From: Thermosynechococcus sp. CL-1
Lineage (GTDB): Bacteria > Cyanobacteriota > Cyanobacteriia > Thermosynechococcales > Thermosynechococcaceae
Direction of reading: 5' to 3'
NCBI RefSeq assembly: GCF_008386235.1
Contig: NZ_CP040671.1
Span: 1-64,000, forward strand
Length of the DNA: 64,000 nt
Part shown: in pieces, positions 46,201-54,748 of the stretch
How positions within the stretch are numbered: the stretch's first letter is position 1
Layout of the letters: every line of letters begins with the position of its first letter
Made by a program: the position numbers and the translations under genes
Notes under the pieces: model-generated
Databases searched by the model: none
Seen by the model: the letters and a program-made list of their open reading frames with translations, nothing else
Told to the model about the DNA's origin: nothing

Positions 46201-46530
46201 GGTAATGTTGCGCTCCAGTTCCTTGGGAAACCAAGAGGCAATCCACGGGTAGTTGTCGAGGTTTTGAATGATTTGCTGCACGTTTTTGCCACTGACACTG
46301 GCCCAGTGCTTTTCGTTGTCCTTGAGGGGAGAGCCAGCGGCGAGGGGGTTACTCACTTTGTAGTCGCGATCGGTGTCAATGGCGAGGAAGCTAATCACGG
46401 GAAACTGCTTCAGGCTGCCGTAGGTTTCTTCCACCAGTCGCCGCACCCGCGATAGCACCTCAATGCCTGTACCTCCCACGCCAACAATTACTGTCGGAAC
46501 AATCGACTTTTCCTCCACCTGTGCAGGCAT
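43201..46530 (-). CDS. Large tubulin-like (Tubulin_2) protein with C-terminal SHOCT domain
   Basis: 1109 residues, no signal peptide. The N-terminal region looks like a tubulin/FtsZ nucleotide fold: a first loop VGVGGTGIEVLSRV (16-29), FLAIDTD (48-54) and the signature GSLSGGTGSGM (171-181), matching the tubulin GGGTGSG loop. Residues about 400-780 are long helices rich in Glu, Gln and Arg (coiled coil likely). A Pro/Ser/Thr-rich linker (about 1040-1075) leads to a SHOCT-like end, LEQLQQLMAMYQQGLLSEAEFQAAKKKL. Proteins of this class are uncharacterised; GTP-dependent assembly is plausible. It is divergent from a MotA/ExbB-like channel gene, with 274 bp between. Confidence 0.85.
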   Translation of the reverse strand: MPAQVEEKSIVPTVIVGVGGTGIEVLSRVRRLVEETYGSLKQFPVISFLAIDTDRDYKVSNPLAAGSPLKDNEKHWASVSGKNVQQIIQNLDNYPWIASWFPKELERNITALEAGAGQIRACGRFAFFCNYHAIQQKFQAASDRVKGHESYMQSRYGLKVNNSSLNVFITGSLSGGTGSGMLIDLGYCVRHWLKGQSSPLVTAIVPMPNAFAAISVGDRVLANGYAALMELSYFADYRTEYVAQFSSSLSDEVRYNCPPFDFTYLVGTKNGENEFKLDEIREMIAQNIFLDLTSDFAPHKRSIRDNIKAAWASQDAGGRGYPKSFMAFGLSSVEIPIAQIRASLTYRLCQDFIHWWLNESVQLPPQLLEVTQSLLKPMNLLDVDLVLALAAAGDRPYMQEISRWVNDLRNQISRENRLECTQQGVGGMIGAERGKILQFVPWLSEQVDNYRAAHLRELSPDERLHGDFLQRMYDNRNQIIQQARQSLEEEFYRIVEDRNRGPKFANAFLLQIRQIFVSQKEKYDREIQQTWQPNITNRQRQYENALQDIQHFSTLFGISKQAKMEEFCQQALEGIEGSFNAIIQAKARFLAKEVMDKLEEWLQGMEARLAKLNQRLLNLRDSFKAMADSQADSADALRINGVKLYDRQELNGLYQDLVERYAGANTGVQSTFAIGLNQLCTTTAATVLQEASPLWKETRAANEVMRLLDLAQLADVQESDLREIIQETVRRTVQNAPEESRLVRDLTACDRLLQFYRNDEAEILNALRMAYQKSKPLLLLSQAVMSGRDAGFTPSVNTNIAIVGGENTADLAAKKLIPLLKNLVKPNGQSITSDDIKPLGDRERHRIVFVQEMGGFSLRCIEGMPELRQSYQDWRGQMITAKRARLRGENRDLPIPVHLQKDPPFWDVFPENPQILKLVVIARALDVLKQAENRATREATIRYTRHTAVGLEDVDIAANWEEVTQVLEVLACRPDLEEIQRQVTAILTAAETPEQKQALYEHLLNYLKRREEELHKAGGRDSLEYKREAAILQEVIQTYQLAQGTPAPSPTPTSPAPEPPPSQPEPTPETSASASSSGLEQLQQLMAMYQQGLLSEAEFQAAKKKLLGL

Positions 46531-46804
46531 GATTCCCGTCTCCGTGACCAGTCATCCCCATCCTAGCAAGGATGTCCGCCAAGTCTGGAGTGGCCTGTCC
46601 ATGAATACCATCCCTCAGGAGAGCAGAGGATCGTAGTAGTAGGAGACTCATTGACTGGGAACTGGTACGAATCCTCTCACGGCAGTACCCTGTGGATTTC
46701 GGGACTGGTTCATTCCCCGATCGGCAGCAGGGAGCAGCAGCAGTTGCCAAAATTTGAGGCGCCTTCACGATAGATTGAAAAATGTTTGCGCCCTGAGTAT
46801 TGTC
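46531..46804. promoter_or_regulatory. Shared divergent region of the tubulin-like and MotA/ExbB-like genes
   Basis: 274 bp with no credible gene. The direct phrases CTCCTGAGAGG-type and TGACTGGGAACTGG are unremarkable. A bidirectional promoter region is inferred from gene orientation only; no -10/-35 pair is clear. Confidence 0.35.
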
Positions 46805-48142
46805 ATGACAGCTTCTTCTCCGGTTTCGACAACAACTGCCCCTTCCCTAACACCGGTGGCGGTACCCCGCCGGGATCTCACTGTGCCGCTGTGGTTAGCG
46901 CTGGCGATCGCTGCCGTTGCTACGGTGATCCTTTACATTTTCTTTTTGCCCCTTCAGGGCACCTACCTTGGCCAACTGCTCCTCAATCGTGGCTGGACGC
47001 AACCCGTGGCTGTCTTTTTTGCGTGGACAGTTTTGGTGTTTACGATTTTGAAGGCGATCGCCCTCGTTCAACAAGCACCTAGCCTGCGGCAAATCTGGAT
47101 TCCCGCCAACTACCCCTTCACCTCGATGCGGGATATTTTGCAACTGCAGCAAACCCTTGCCCAACGGCGGACGCTGCTGCCCAATCGCTGTGCCCGTGTT
47201 TTAGGCGCCTTTCTCAGCAGTGGCCGGCGAGAGATTGCCGTTGAAGCCGCCGCAGAAGAGAGTGGTAGTGCCGCAGCCGCCACCGATGCCTCCTATACGA
47301 TTCCCCGTGTTCTCGTCTGGGCGATTCCCCTGCTGGGCTTTATTGGCACCGTGGTTGGGATTAGCCAAGCGGTCAGTGGCTTTTCCAGCTTTTTGGAGAC
47401 GGCTCAGGACGTGAACCAAATCAAGGAGGGGATTGGCGGTGTGACGACGGGGCTAGCAGTGGCCTTTGATACGACCCTCGTGGCCTTAGTGCTGAGTGTG
47501 CTGGTGATGATTCCGATGGTGATCGTTGAACGCTGGGAGAATAAGCTGCTGCTGCAAATTGACACCTACATTAACGATCAACTGCTGCCCCGCCTCCCCG
47601 TTACGCATACGTCCGCAGGGGTGGATCGCGACACTCTCCAAGAAGTGATTCAGGAAACGATTCGCACGGAGCTGCCCACGCAGGAACGGCTGCAACAACT
47701 CTTGGACAACTTAAATCAACTGGCCCGTGCCGTGGTCAGGGATCGGCAGCAATTTGTGGCCACACTGGAGGAGCGCCAGCGACAGTCCATTGAGCAGTTT
47801 GAGCGCCTCGTGACCCAGATTCAGCACAGCCAAGGGGAACTACTGGCGCACGTCAATCGGGAACAGACCGCCATTGCCCAAGAACTGCGGCAACAGAGTC
47901 AGTACATTGCTCAACTCTTGGCCGAGAGCGATCGCACTCTGCAACAGCGGTTACAACTGTTAGAAACCCTCAACCAAGCCCTGCAAGCCCTCGCCGATAC
48001 GGGTAATCTGCAACTGCTCCTCGATAGCCTCAACCACACGCTGGGGAATCTGCAACCGGTGCTACGGCAACTGGCACAACCTCGACGGGTAACGCTAGTG
48101 GAGCAGCCGAGTTCCTTGGATGGGGGCGATCGCCCAATTTAG
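46805..48142 (+). CDS. MotA/TolQ/ExbB-type proton channel protein with long coiled-coil tail
   Basis: About 445 residues from the ATG at 46805. Four membrane segments: near 28-49, 67-90, 168-190 and 222-246. The family signature spans VWAIPLLGFIGTVVGISQAVSGFSSF (third segment) and GVTTGLAVAFDTTLVALVLS (fourth), as in TolQ, ExbB and MotA, where they form the proton path. The cytoplasmic tail (about 270-430) is a Gln- and Leu-rich coiled coil, longer than in ExbB and similar in layout to ZorA. No MotB, TolR or ExbD partner gene adjoins it. It is divergent from the tubulin-like gene. Confidence 0.87.
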   Translation: MTASSPVSTTTAPSLTPVAVPRRDLTVPLWLALAIAAVATVILYIFFLPLQGTYLGQLLLNRGWTQPVAVFFAWTVLVFTILKAIALVQQAPSLRQIWIPANYPFTSMRDILQLQQTLAQRRTLLPNRCARVLGAFLSSGRREIAVEAAAEESGSAAAATDASYTIPRVLVWAIPLLGFIGTVVGISQAVSGFSSFLETAQDVNQIKEGIGGVTTGLAVAFDTTLVALVLSVLVMIPMVIVERWENKLLLQIDTYINDQLLPRLPVTHTSAGVDRDTLQEVIQETIRTELPTQERLQQLLDNLNQLARAVVRDRQQFVATLEERQRQSIEQFERLVTQIQHSQGELLAHVNREQTAIAQELRQQSQYIAQLLAESDRTLQQRLQLLETLNQALQALADTGNLQLLLDSLNHTLGNLQPVLRQLAQPRRVTLVEQPSSLDGGDRPI

Positions 48143-48145
48143 AGG

Positions 48146-48553
48146 TTAGACCGCGAGGAACCGCTGAATCACCTCTTGACTGAGATCACGGGTGGGGTCA
48201 GAGGCAACAATGCCCCCCTTTTGCATGGCATAGTACCAGTCTGCCTCACGGACAAAGTGGAGGTGCTGCTCCACTAGGAGGACAGAAATGCCTCGGACGG
48301 CAATAATGCGACGAACTGCCGCCTCAATCTCAAGGATAATCGAGGGTTGAATTCCCTCGGTGGGTTCATCCAATAGGAGAAGCTTGGGTTCGCCCATTAG
48401 GGCGCGGGCGATCGCCAACTGTTGCTGCTGCCCGCCGCTGAGATCTCCGCCCATGGGGTGGAACCTGAGCCATACACCAAAAATTTCCGTCGTCCGAGTC
48501 CAAATTGTTGAGCCGTGGGGGCTTGCTGTCTCGTATAAGCAATAATCCCCCAT
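48146..48553 (-). pseudogene. Truncated UrtE-like urea ABC transporter ATPase remnant
   Basis: The C-terminal 100 residues match branched-chain/urea transporter ATPases: [20 protein letters not shown] (signature), [14 protein letters not shown] (Walker B) and [20 protein letters not shown]. The [11 protein letters not shown] wording is UrtE-like. The first 34 residues of the open frame are unrelated, and the N-terminal half with Walker A is missing, so it cannot act as an ATPase. No other urt gene is nearby. It is a decayed gene lying against the MotA/ExbB-like gene. Confidence 0.8.
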
Positions 48554-48665
48554 AGGCTAAGGGGACGTTATTGGCGCAAACTGTATCCTAGGCTACAAGG
48601 TTTCAGCGATCGCTCCCCACGGCTAATTACCTTTTGTAAAAAAGTGTATTGACTGCTACGCAACT

Positions 48666-49031
<366 letters not shown>

Positions 49032-49039
49032 CTAATGGT

Positions 49040-50248
49040 TTAGGGATCAACCCAGCGGCCATCGGCTTTGATTAATTCCACAAGGGCAGCCACCCCTTCA
49101 GATTCCGGCACCTTTTTCACTTCCTCACGACCGCGATAAAGGGAGATGTAGCCGGGTTGTTTGCCCACATAGCCATAGTCGGCGTCGGCCATTTCTCCCG
49201 GTCCATTGACAATGCAGCCCATAACGGCAATGTTGAGACCCGTCAAGTGTTTGGTGGCTTCGCGGACTTTGTGCAGCACTTCCTCAAGGTTAAAGAGCGT
49301 GCGCCCACAGGAGGGACAGGCCACATACTCCACCATGGTTCGCCGCAGACCCAAGGCTTGTAAAATGCCGTAGCAGACAGGAATTTCTTTTTCGGGGGCT
49401 TCGGTGAGGGAGACACGAATCGTATCGCCAATACCTTCGGCAAGGAGGGTGGCAATGCCAGCAGTGGATTTGATGCGGCCATACTCGCCATCGCCGGCTT
49501 CAGTGACTCCCAAGTGGAGGGGGTAGTCCATGCCCAGTTCGTCCATGCGCTTGACCATAAGGCGGTTGGCGGCAATCATCACGGGTACCCGTGAGGCCTT
49601 GAGGGAAATTTCAAGATTGTAGAAATTCAAAGACTCGCAGATGCGGATAAATTCTAGAGCCGATTCCACCATGCCTTCTGGGGTGTCCCCATACGTAAAG
49701 AGCATCCGCTCAGCAAGAGAACCGTGATTGACGCCAATGCGCATGGATTTGCCCTGATCCCGCAGCGAGATCACCAGTGGCTCAAGGGTTTCGCGAATTT
49801 TGGCACCAATTTCCTCAAACTCGGCTTGGGTGTATTCAGTGCGATCGGGCTTGGGTTTCTCAAAGACGTATAGCCCCGGATTGATGCGTACATTGTCCAC
49901 ATACTTGGCGACTTCGAGGGCAATTTTCATGCCGTTGTGGTGGACATCGGCAACCAAGGGCACAGGTTTGTAGGTTTTGTAGAGGCGATCGCGAATCTCT
50001 TCCATGGCTTTAGCATGGGCAAGGCTAGGCACTGTCACCCGCACAATTTCACAGCCAATTTCATGGAGACGACGAATGGCGGCTACTGAGCCTTCAATAT
50101 CTAGCGTGTCTTCATTGATCATCGATTGCACCGCCACAGGATGACCGCCCCCAATGATGACAGAGCCAACGGGCACAGGACGGGTTTTGCGACGGACAAT
50201 GGCGGTTTCTGTCGGAGTAGCTTGAACAGGACTCGGCAGCGTTTGCAT
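49040..50248 (-). CDS. ispG: 4-hydroxy-3-methylbut-2-enyl diphosphate synthase
   Basis: IspG (GcpE) makes HMBPP from MEcPP in the MEP pathway using a [4Fe-4S] cluster. The 402-residue length fits cyanobacterial, ferredoxin-dependent IspG. The three cluster cysteines are in [13 protein letters not shown] (two) and [12 protein letters not shown] (one). The N-terminal TIM-barrel segment includes VQSMINEDT and [12 protein letters not shown]. Ferredoxin (petF) is the likely electron donor. It is followed by hinT. Confidence 0.95.
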   Translation of the reverse strand: MQTLPSPVQATPTETAIVRRKTRPVPVGSVIIGGGHPVAVQSMINEDTLDIEGSVAAIRRLHEIGCEIVRVTVPSLAHAKAMEEIRDRLYKTYKPVPLVADVHHNGMKIALEVAKYVDNVRINPGLYVFEKPKPDRTEYTQAEFEEIGAKIRETLEPLVISLRDQGKSMRIGVNHGSLAERMLFTYGDTPEGMVESALEFIRICESLNFYNLEISLKASRVPVMIAANRLMVKRMDELGMDYPLHLGVTEAGDGEYGRIKSTAGIATLLAEGIGDTIRVSLTEAPEKEIPVCYGILQALGLRRTMVEYVACPSCGRTLFNLEEVLHKVREATKHLTGLNIAVMGCIVNGPGEMADADYGYVGKQPGYISLYRGREEVKKVPESEGVAALVELIKADGRWVDP

Positions 50249-50369
50249 AGGATGTAAGTGGCCAAATTGCGCAACTTCTCCCTTTCAGGATGCCATAGAA
50301 GCGGCAAGCTGCGGCAGGCGATCGCCCCCCAAGAGATTTGCTATAATTCTTTTGGAACCTAAAAAATAC

Positions 50370-50735
50370 TCAAATGTCCCCTTCATTGTTAGCGGCAGCC
50401 TTTAACAACCCTAGCGCTGTTTCTAGCACCCGAACTGCTGTCGCCGGAGGCAAGTGACGCAATTTGGCAAGAATCTCAGTCACCAGTTGTTCTTCTTCGC
50501 GGTTGGTGACATCCGTTTGGTTGAGGTAGGCGATAAAACTTTCTAAATCCTCAAAGCCAAAAACACGACACAACTTTAATAGATTTTCAGTATTTGGAAA
50601 TGAGGCCATATTTTCCCATTTTTGCAAGCAGGTATAGGAGATTCCCAGCTCGGCGGCAAAGGCACGTTGACTGCGTATCCCCCGTTTTTGGCGTAGCAGC
50701 CTAGAGAGTTGTTTTCGAGAGAGTGGACTAACCAT
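50370..50735 (-). CDS. XRE-family helix-turn-helix regulator
   Basis: About 121 residues from the ATG at 50735 (MVSPLSRKQLSRLLRQ); the frame extends 23 codons further upstream but over non-family residues. The HTH is RSQRAFAAELGISYTCLQKWENMASFPNTENL (about 22-53), a standard Cro/CI fold. The C-terminal part (about 70-121) is helical, possibly for dimerisation. It is divergent from a Ner-like HTH gene, and a palindromic site lies between them. The pair resembles a phage or plasmid immunity switch. Confidence 0.85.
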   Translation of the reverse strand: MVSPLSRKQLSRLLRQKRGIRSQRAFAAELGISYTCLQKWENMASFPNTENLLKLCRVFGFEDLESFIAYLNQTDVTNREEEQLVTEILAKLRHLPPATAVRVLETALGLLKAAANNEGDI

Positions 50736-50821
50736 GCGGAACCTAAATAGACCCTTGGAAAGGGCACTGCGTCTTTCAATAACTTTACATGTCAACCTCA
50801 TCAATGAATACCCCCACTACC

Positions 50822-50846
50822 TTGTCAAAAGTTGTCGCTTGACAAC
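50822..50846. promoter_or_regulatory. Operator-like palindrome between the two HTH genes
   Basis: TTGTCAA (50822-50828) is followed by the palindrome GTTGTC-GCTT-GACAAC (50831-50846). Related half-sites recur beyond the Ner-like gene, at 51093-51100 and 51173-51180, so one regulator may bind on both sides of it. Confidence 0.55.
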
Positions 50847-50899
50847 CTTATTGCCCGCAATTAACATTGAATTGTTGGGCACAGATTGATAACAGCACT

Positions 50900-51115
50900 A
50901 TGCATCCTGAGGACATTAAGGCAGAATTGCGAAAACGGGGCTGGAATGGCGCCAAAATTGGCCAAAAGCTAGGGGTTTCCCGTCACTGTGTATCGGCAGT
51001 GATTCGTGGCCGCTCCCGCTCGGCAATGATTGAGAAGGAAATAGCAACGATTCTTGAAAAGCCTCTTTACGTTGTTTTCCCTGATTACTATAGTTGTCAA
51101 TCCCCCTCGGATTAA
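50900..51115 (+). CDS. Ner/Nlp-like winged-helix HTH regulator
   Basis: About 71 residues from the ATG at 50900 (MHPEDIKAELRKRGWNGAKIG); an ATG at 50867 in frame would add eleven residues over the regulatory stretch. The pattern HPEDIKAELRKRG, then IGQKLGVSRHCVSAVIRGRS, then EKEIATILEKPLYVVFPDYY matches the Ner repressor of phage Mu and the bacterial Nlp/SfsB proteins. The usual role is repression of early promoters. It may be a remnant or domesticated phage regulator. Confidence 0.83.
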   Translation: MHPEDIKAELRKRGWNGAKIGQKLGVSRHCVSAVIRGRSRSAMIEKEIATILEKPLYVVFPDYYSCQSPSD

Positions 51116-51180
51116 TTTTTCTCTCTAATTATCTATCTTTTAGTATAGCCTAACAATTAGAAAAATTTTACTTTGACAAC
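51093..51180. repeat. Inverted TTGTCAA half-sites downstream of the Ner-like gene
   Basis: GTTGTCAA (51093-51100, inside the 3' end of the Ner-like gene) and TTGACAAC (51173-51180) form an inverted pair 72 bp apart, in front of the diguanylate-cyclase gene. They use the same half-site as the palindrome at 50831. Confidence 0.4.
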
Positions 51181-51259
51181 TAACTTTTAATTTTTCGGTG
51201 TGTTCCTGAAATATTTCTTATTAGCACAACCATTCCTTTGATAGGCTTAAACGAAACAA

Positions 51260-52300
51260 ATGAGGGGCACACTTGCTGAATATATTTGCCTTTTCCCTGA
51301 GCCGATCGCGATCGTGAATAGTAGCGGTGAAATTCTAGCAATCAACGATGGTGCCTCGCTCTTTTGGCAACAGGATGCAGAAGCCTTAATTGGTAAATCC
51401 CTCGCAGCGCTGCTGCAACAATCGCCGGAGCAGGTAGAGGCATGGTTAAAGCTCTGTCAAAGCAATGCCCAGATGTTGGCTGCCCATTTTCCAATTCCCA
51501 ACCCTGAAGCGGATCAGTGGGTTATTGAAGGCATTGGCGTCAATCTGGATGATGAACCTGCGATTTTGACGCGGATTGTTCCTAGCTTTTGCCACAATCA
51601 GCAGTTACTCGCTGCCCAGTTGCAACAACTACAGGCCGAACTGGCTCAGCAAATCGTCCTTGTGAGGGAATTGCAACAACGCCAACAAACCCTAGAGCAA
51701 GAAAAACAGCATTTACAGATCCTTGCAGAACGGGATCCCTTAACGGGGTTAGGTAATCGTCGTTTTCTGGATGCAGCGTTGAATCGTCTTTGGCAGGAGG
51801 CACAAGTCCAAAGCCATGCCTTGACACTAGCGTTAATTGATGTTGATGATTTCAAGGCCTATAACGATTGTTGGGGTCACTTAGCGGGCGATCGCGCCCT
51901 GCAACAGGTGGCTCAAACCCTTAAGGCCCATCTGCGCTCCAACGATATCATTGCTCGCTACGGCGGTGAGGAGTTTGCCCTTGTGCTCTCCCATGTCTCT
52001 GCTGGAACGGCTCTACACATTGTTGAACGGGTGCTCCATCATGTCCGGGAACTGAAAATCCCCCAAGGGGAGAGGGCGCACCATCCCTACATAACCGTCA
52101 GTGCTGGGTTATGCTTTGTTCCTGCCAAGGCAAGTGAGGGCACCTTAACGGAGATTTTTGCCATTGCTGATGCCGCCCTTTATCAGGCCAAGCAACAGGG
52201 GCGCGATCGCTGTGTTCTGCTTGAGTGGTCAGCAAATGTGTCTTCTAATCCTCAGTGCTGCGATACCGGTTGGCGATCGCCCCCGCCTCCGCTAGGATAA
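51260..52300 (+). CDS. Diguanylate cyclase with PAS-like sensor (GGDEF)
   Basis: A 346-residue protein that should make cyclic di-GMP. Residues about 1-115 form a PAS-like sensory domain (EYICLFPEPIAIVNSSGEILAIN). A coiled coil (about 118-158) leads to the GGDEF domain, starting DPLTGLGNRRFLDAAL. The active site is GGEEF (about 236). An I-site RSND lies five residues upstream, so product inhibition is expected. Its C-terminal tail is Pro-rich. TTGTCAA-type half-sites precede it. Confidence 0.9.
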   Translation: MRGTLAEYICLFPEPIAIVNSSGEILAINDGASLFWQQDAEALIGKSLAALLQQSPEQVEAWLKLCQSNAQMLAAHFPIPNPEADQWVIEGIGVNLDDEPAILTRIVPSFCHNQQLLAAQLQQLQAELAQQIVLVRELQQRQQTLEQEKQHLQILAERDPLTGLGNRRFLDAALNRLWQEAQVQSHALTLALIDVDDFKAYNDCWGHLAGDRALQQVAQTLKAHLRSNDIIARYGGEEFALVLSHVSAGTALHIVERVLHHVRELKIPQGERAHHPYITVSAGLCFVPAKASEGTLTEIFAIADAALYQAKQQGRDRCVLLEWSANVSSNPQCCDTGWRSPPPPLG

Positions 52301-52321
52301 ACTTGAGTTGCGTTTCCGCCA

Positions 52322-52525
52322 ATGGCTATGAATACTGCACCGAACTACTTTATTGCCAGTCAAATGACGATTGAGCCGCAGATTATTGTGGCGCAGAAAT
52401 TCAAAGATACCTTGGGGGAAGACGTTTCTAAGGCGTGGGCAAACTTTGTCGATTCGGGTCAACTGTGGGCACTGATCATTGGTCTGGCCATTGGCTGGAT
52501 CTTTGGCAAGCTCCTGAATTTTTAG
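52322..52525 (+). CDS. Small membrane protein (67 aa)
   Basis: A 67-residue protein with a C-terminal membrane segment (LWALIIGLAIGWIFGKLLNF, about 48-67) and a soluble N-terminal part. It sits 15 bp before argH in the same direction. It is unrecognised but has the composition of a real cyanobacterial gene. The start could be ATG 52322 or the ATG at 52328. Confidence 0.7.
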   Translation: MAMNTAPNYFIASQMTIEPQIIVAQKFKDTLGEDVSKAWANFVDSGQLWALIIGLAIGWIFGKLLNF

Positions 52526-52540
52526 CCCTGAGAACTGCCT

Positions 52541-53932
52541 GTGACCGCCCAACCCCAGCCTTGGAGCCAGCGCTTTGAACAAGCCCTCCACCCGGCGATC
52601 GCCCGCTTTAATGCCAGTATTGGCTTTGATATTCGCCTCATTGAATACGACCTCACCGGCTCCCAAGCCCATGCCCGCATGCTGGCAAAAACGGGGATTA
52701 TTTCCCCTGAGGAAGCCGAAACGCTGATTCAAGGCCTAGAGCAAATTCGCCAAGAATACCGCGCGGGTCAGTTTACTCCCGGTATTGAAGCGGAGGATGT
52801 GCACTTTGCCGTCGAACGCCGCCTCACAGAACTGGTGGGGGAGGTGGGTAAGAAACTGCATACGGCGCGATCGCGCAACGATCAGGTGGCCACCGATATT
52901 CGCCTTTACCTGCGCTCAGAAATTGACCATATTCTTCGACAACTGCGACAGTGGCAGCGCACGCTTCTGGATCTTGCAGAGTCCCACATTGAAACCTTGA
53001 TTCCTGGCTACACTCACCTGCAACGGGCACAACCCCTGAGCTTGGCTCACCATCTACTGGCCTATGTGGAAATGGCCGAGCGCGACAGCGAGCGACTGCG
53101 GCAAATTCGTGAGCGGGTGAATGTCTCTCCCTTAGGAGCTGGGGCACTGGCGGGCACAACGTTTCCCATCGATCGCCACGACACAGCAGCATTGTTGGGT
53201 TTTCGCGAACCCTATCGCAATAGCCTCGATGCCGTCAGCGATCGCGATTTTGCCATTGAATTTCTCTGTGCCGCCAGCTTGATCATGGTGCATCTATCGC
53301 GGCTCTCGGAGGAGATTATTCTGTGGGCCTCTGAGGAATTTGCCTTTGTCAAGCTCACCGACGCCTGTGCCACGGGTTCTAGCATCATGCCCCAAAAGAA
53401 AAATCCCGATGTGCCGGAGTTGGTGCGGGGCAAAACAGGACGGGTGTTTGGCCATTTGCAAGCCCTCTTGGTGATCATGAAGGGGCTACCCTTGGCCTAC
53501 AACAAGGATCTCCAAGAAGATAAAGAAGCCCTGTTCGATGCTGTTGATACTGTGCGTGCCTGTCTAGAGGCGATGACGATCCTGATGGCGGAGGGGGTGG
53601 TGTTTCAACCCGAACGCTTGGCGGCGGCTGTGGAGAGTGATTTTGCCAATGCCACGGATGTCGCCGATTACTTGGCCAGTAAGGGGGTGCCCTTCCGTGA
53701 GGCCTATAACTTGGTGGGGCAGGTGGTGAAAACCTGTCTTGCTCAAGGGAAATTTCTCAAAGACCTCAGCCTTGAAGAATGGCAAGCCCTGCACCCCGCC
53801 TTTGCAGCGGATATTTACGAACGCATTGCACCGCGACAGGTGGTGGCTGCCCGCAATAGCTACGGGGGCACAGGGTTTGATCAGGTGCGCCAAGCCCTTG
53901 CTGCTGCCCGCGATCGCCTTAATGATTTTTAA
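52541..53932 (+). CDS. argH: Argininosuccinate lyase
   Basis: Last step of arginine synthesis: argininosuccinate to arginine plus fumarate. The 463-residue length is standard. The fumarase/ASL signature [12 protein letters not shown] is near residue 283, with [13 protein letters not shown] near 106 and [10 protein letters not shown] (catalytic Thr-His) near 158. The start is GTG at 52541, giving [15 protein letters not shown]. Confidence 0.96.
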   Translation: MTAQPQPWSQRFEQALHPAIARFNASIGFDIRLIEYDLTGSQAHARMLAKTGIISPEEAETLIQGLEQIRQEYRAGQFTPGIEAEDVHFAVERRLTELVGEVGKKLHTARSRNDQVATDIRLYLRSEIDHILRQLRQWQRTLLDLAESHIETLIPGYTHLQRAQPLSLAHHLLAYVEMAERDSERLRQIRERVNVSPLGAGALAGTTFPIDRHDTAALLGFREPYRNSLDAVSDRDFAIEFLCAASLIMVHLSRLSEEIILWASEEFAFVKLTDACATGSSIMPQKKNPDVPELVRGKTGRVFGHLQALLVIMKGLPLAYNKDLQEDKEALFDAVDTVRACLEAMTILMAEGVVFQPERLAAAVESDFANATDVADYLASKGVPFREAYNLVGQVVKTCLAQGKFLKDLSLEEWQALHPAFAADIYERIAPRQVVAARNSYGGTGFDQVRQALAAARDRLNDF

Positions 53933-54030
53933 TGAAAAATGGTGTCATTTGCCCTTAGCCTGAGAAATAGACTGTACTTACGGTCGCTTTTAGAAACAAA
54001 ACGTTGCAAATTTTTAAGAAGGATCTCGTG

Positions 54031-54747
54031 ATGACGACGTCTCTAGCGACGAAATTGCGCGAAGGCACCAAAAAAGCCCACACCATGGCCGAGAACGTTG
54101 GCTTTGTGCGTTGCTTCCTCAAAGGCACCGTGGAAAAAAGCTCCTACCGCAAACTCGTTGCCAGCCTCTATCACGTTTACAGTGCTATGGAACAGGAGAT
54201 GGAACGGCTCAAAGACCATCCCATTGTGGGCAAGATTTACTTTCCGGAGCTGAACCGCAAAAACAGCCTTGAGCGAGATCTCACCTACTACTTTGGTTCC
54301 AATTGGCGGGAAGAAATTACCCCCTCGCCCGCGACTCAAGCCTATGTTGCCCGCATCCACGAAGTGGCGAACACCGCCCCCGAACTGTTGGTGGCGCACT
54401 CCTACACCCGTTACCTTGGCGATCTTTCCGGCGGCCAAATCCTCAAGGGGATTGCTGAGCGGGCGATGAACCTACAAAATGGCGAAGGTACGGCGTTTTA
54501 TCGCTTTGAGGCCATTAGTGACGAAAAGGCCTTTAAGCAACTCTATCGCCAACGCTTGGATGAGCTGGCCGTAGATGAAGCAACGGCGCAGCAGATTGTG
54601 GATGAGGCCAATGCCGCCTTTGGGATGAATATGAAGATCTTCCAAGAACTGGAGGGCAACCTCATCAGAGCCATTGGCCAGTTGCTCTTTAATACCCTCA
54701 CCCGTCGCAAACAGCGCGGCAGCACCGAGTTGGCCACTGCCGAGTAG
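54031..54747 (+). CDS. ho1: Heme oxygenase 1
   Basis: Opens heme to biliverdin, the first step toward phycobilins for phycobilisomes and phytochromes. About 238 residues from the ATG at 54031, with AGAAGGA about 9 bp upstream; the earlier in-frame start at 54004 is less likely. The proximal heme ligand is His17 in TKKAHTMAEN. The distal helix has YLGDLSGGQILKGIA. The protein converges on the PmbA gene with a single base between stops. Ferredoxin supplies electrons. Confidence 0.95.
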   Translation: MTTSLATKLREGTKKAHTMAENVGFVRCFLKGTVEKSSYRKLVASLYHVYSAMEQEMERLKDHPIVGKIYFPELNRKNSLERDLTYYFGSNWREEITPSPATQAYVARIHEVANTAPELLVAHSYTRYLGDLSGGQILKGIAERAMNLQNGEGTAFYRFEAISDEKAFKQLYRQRLDELAVDEATAQQIVDEANAAFGMNMKIFQELEGNLIRAIGQLLFNTLTRRKQRGSTELATAE

Positions 54748-54748
54748 C

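Noticed and set aside
46805-48142. Zorya ZorA homologue
   Set aside because: The channel domain and coiled-coil layout are similar, but there is no ZorB (MotB-like) gene nor helicase/nuclease partner next to it; the general MotA/TolQ/ExbB label is safer.
48554-48665. Small gene or RNA between the urtE remnant and hinT
   Set aside because: No open frame with a plausible start and no clear promoter-terminator pair.
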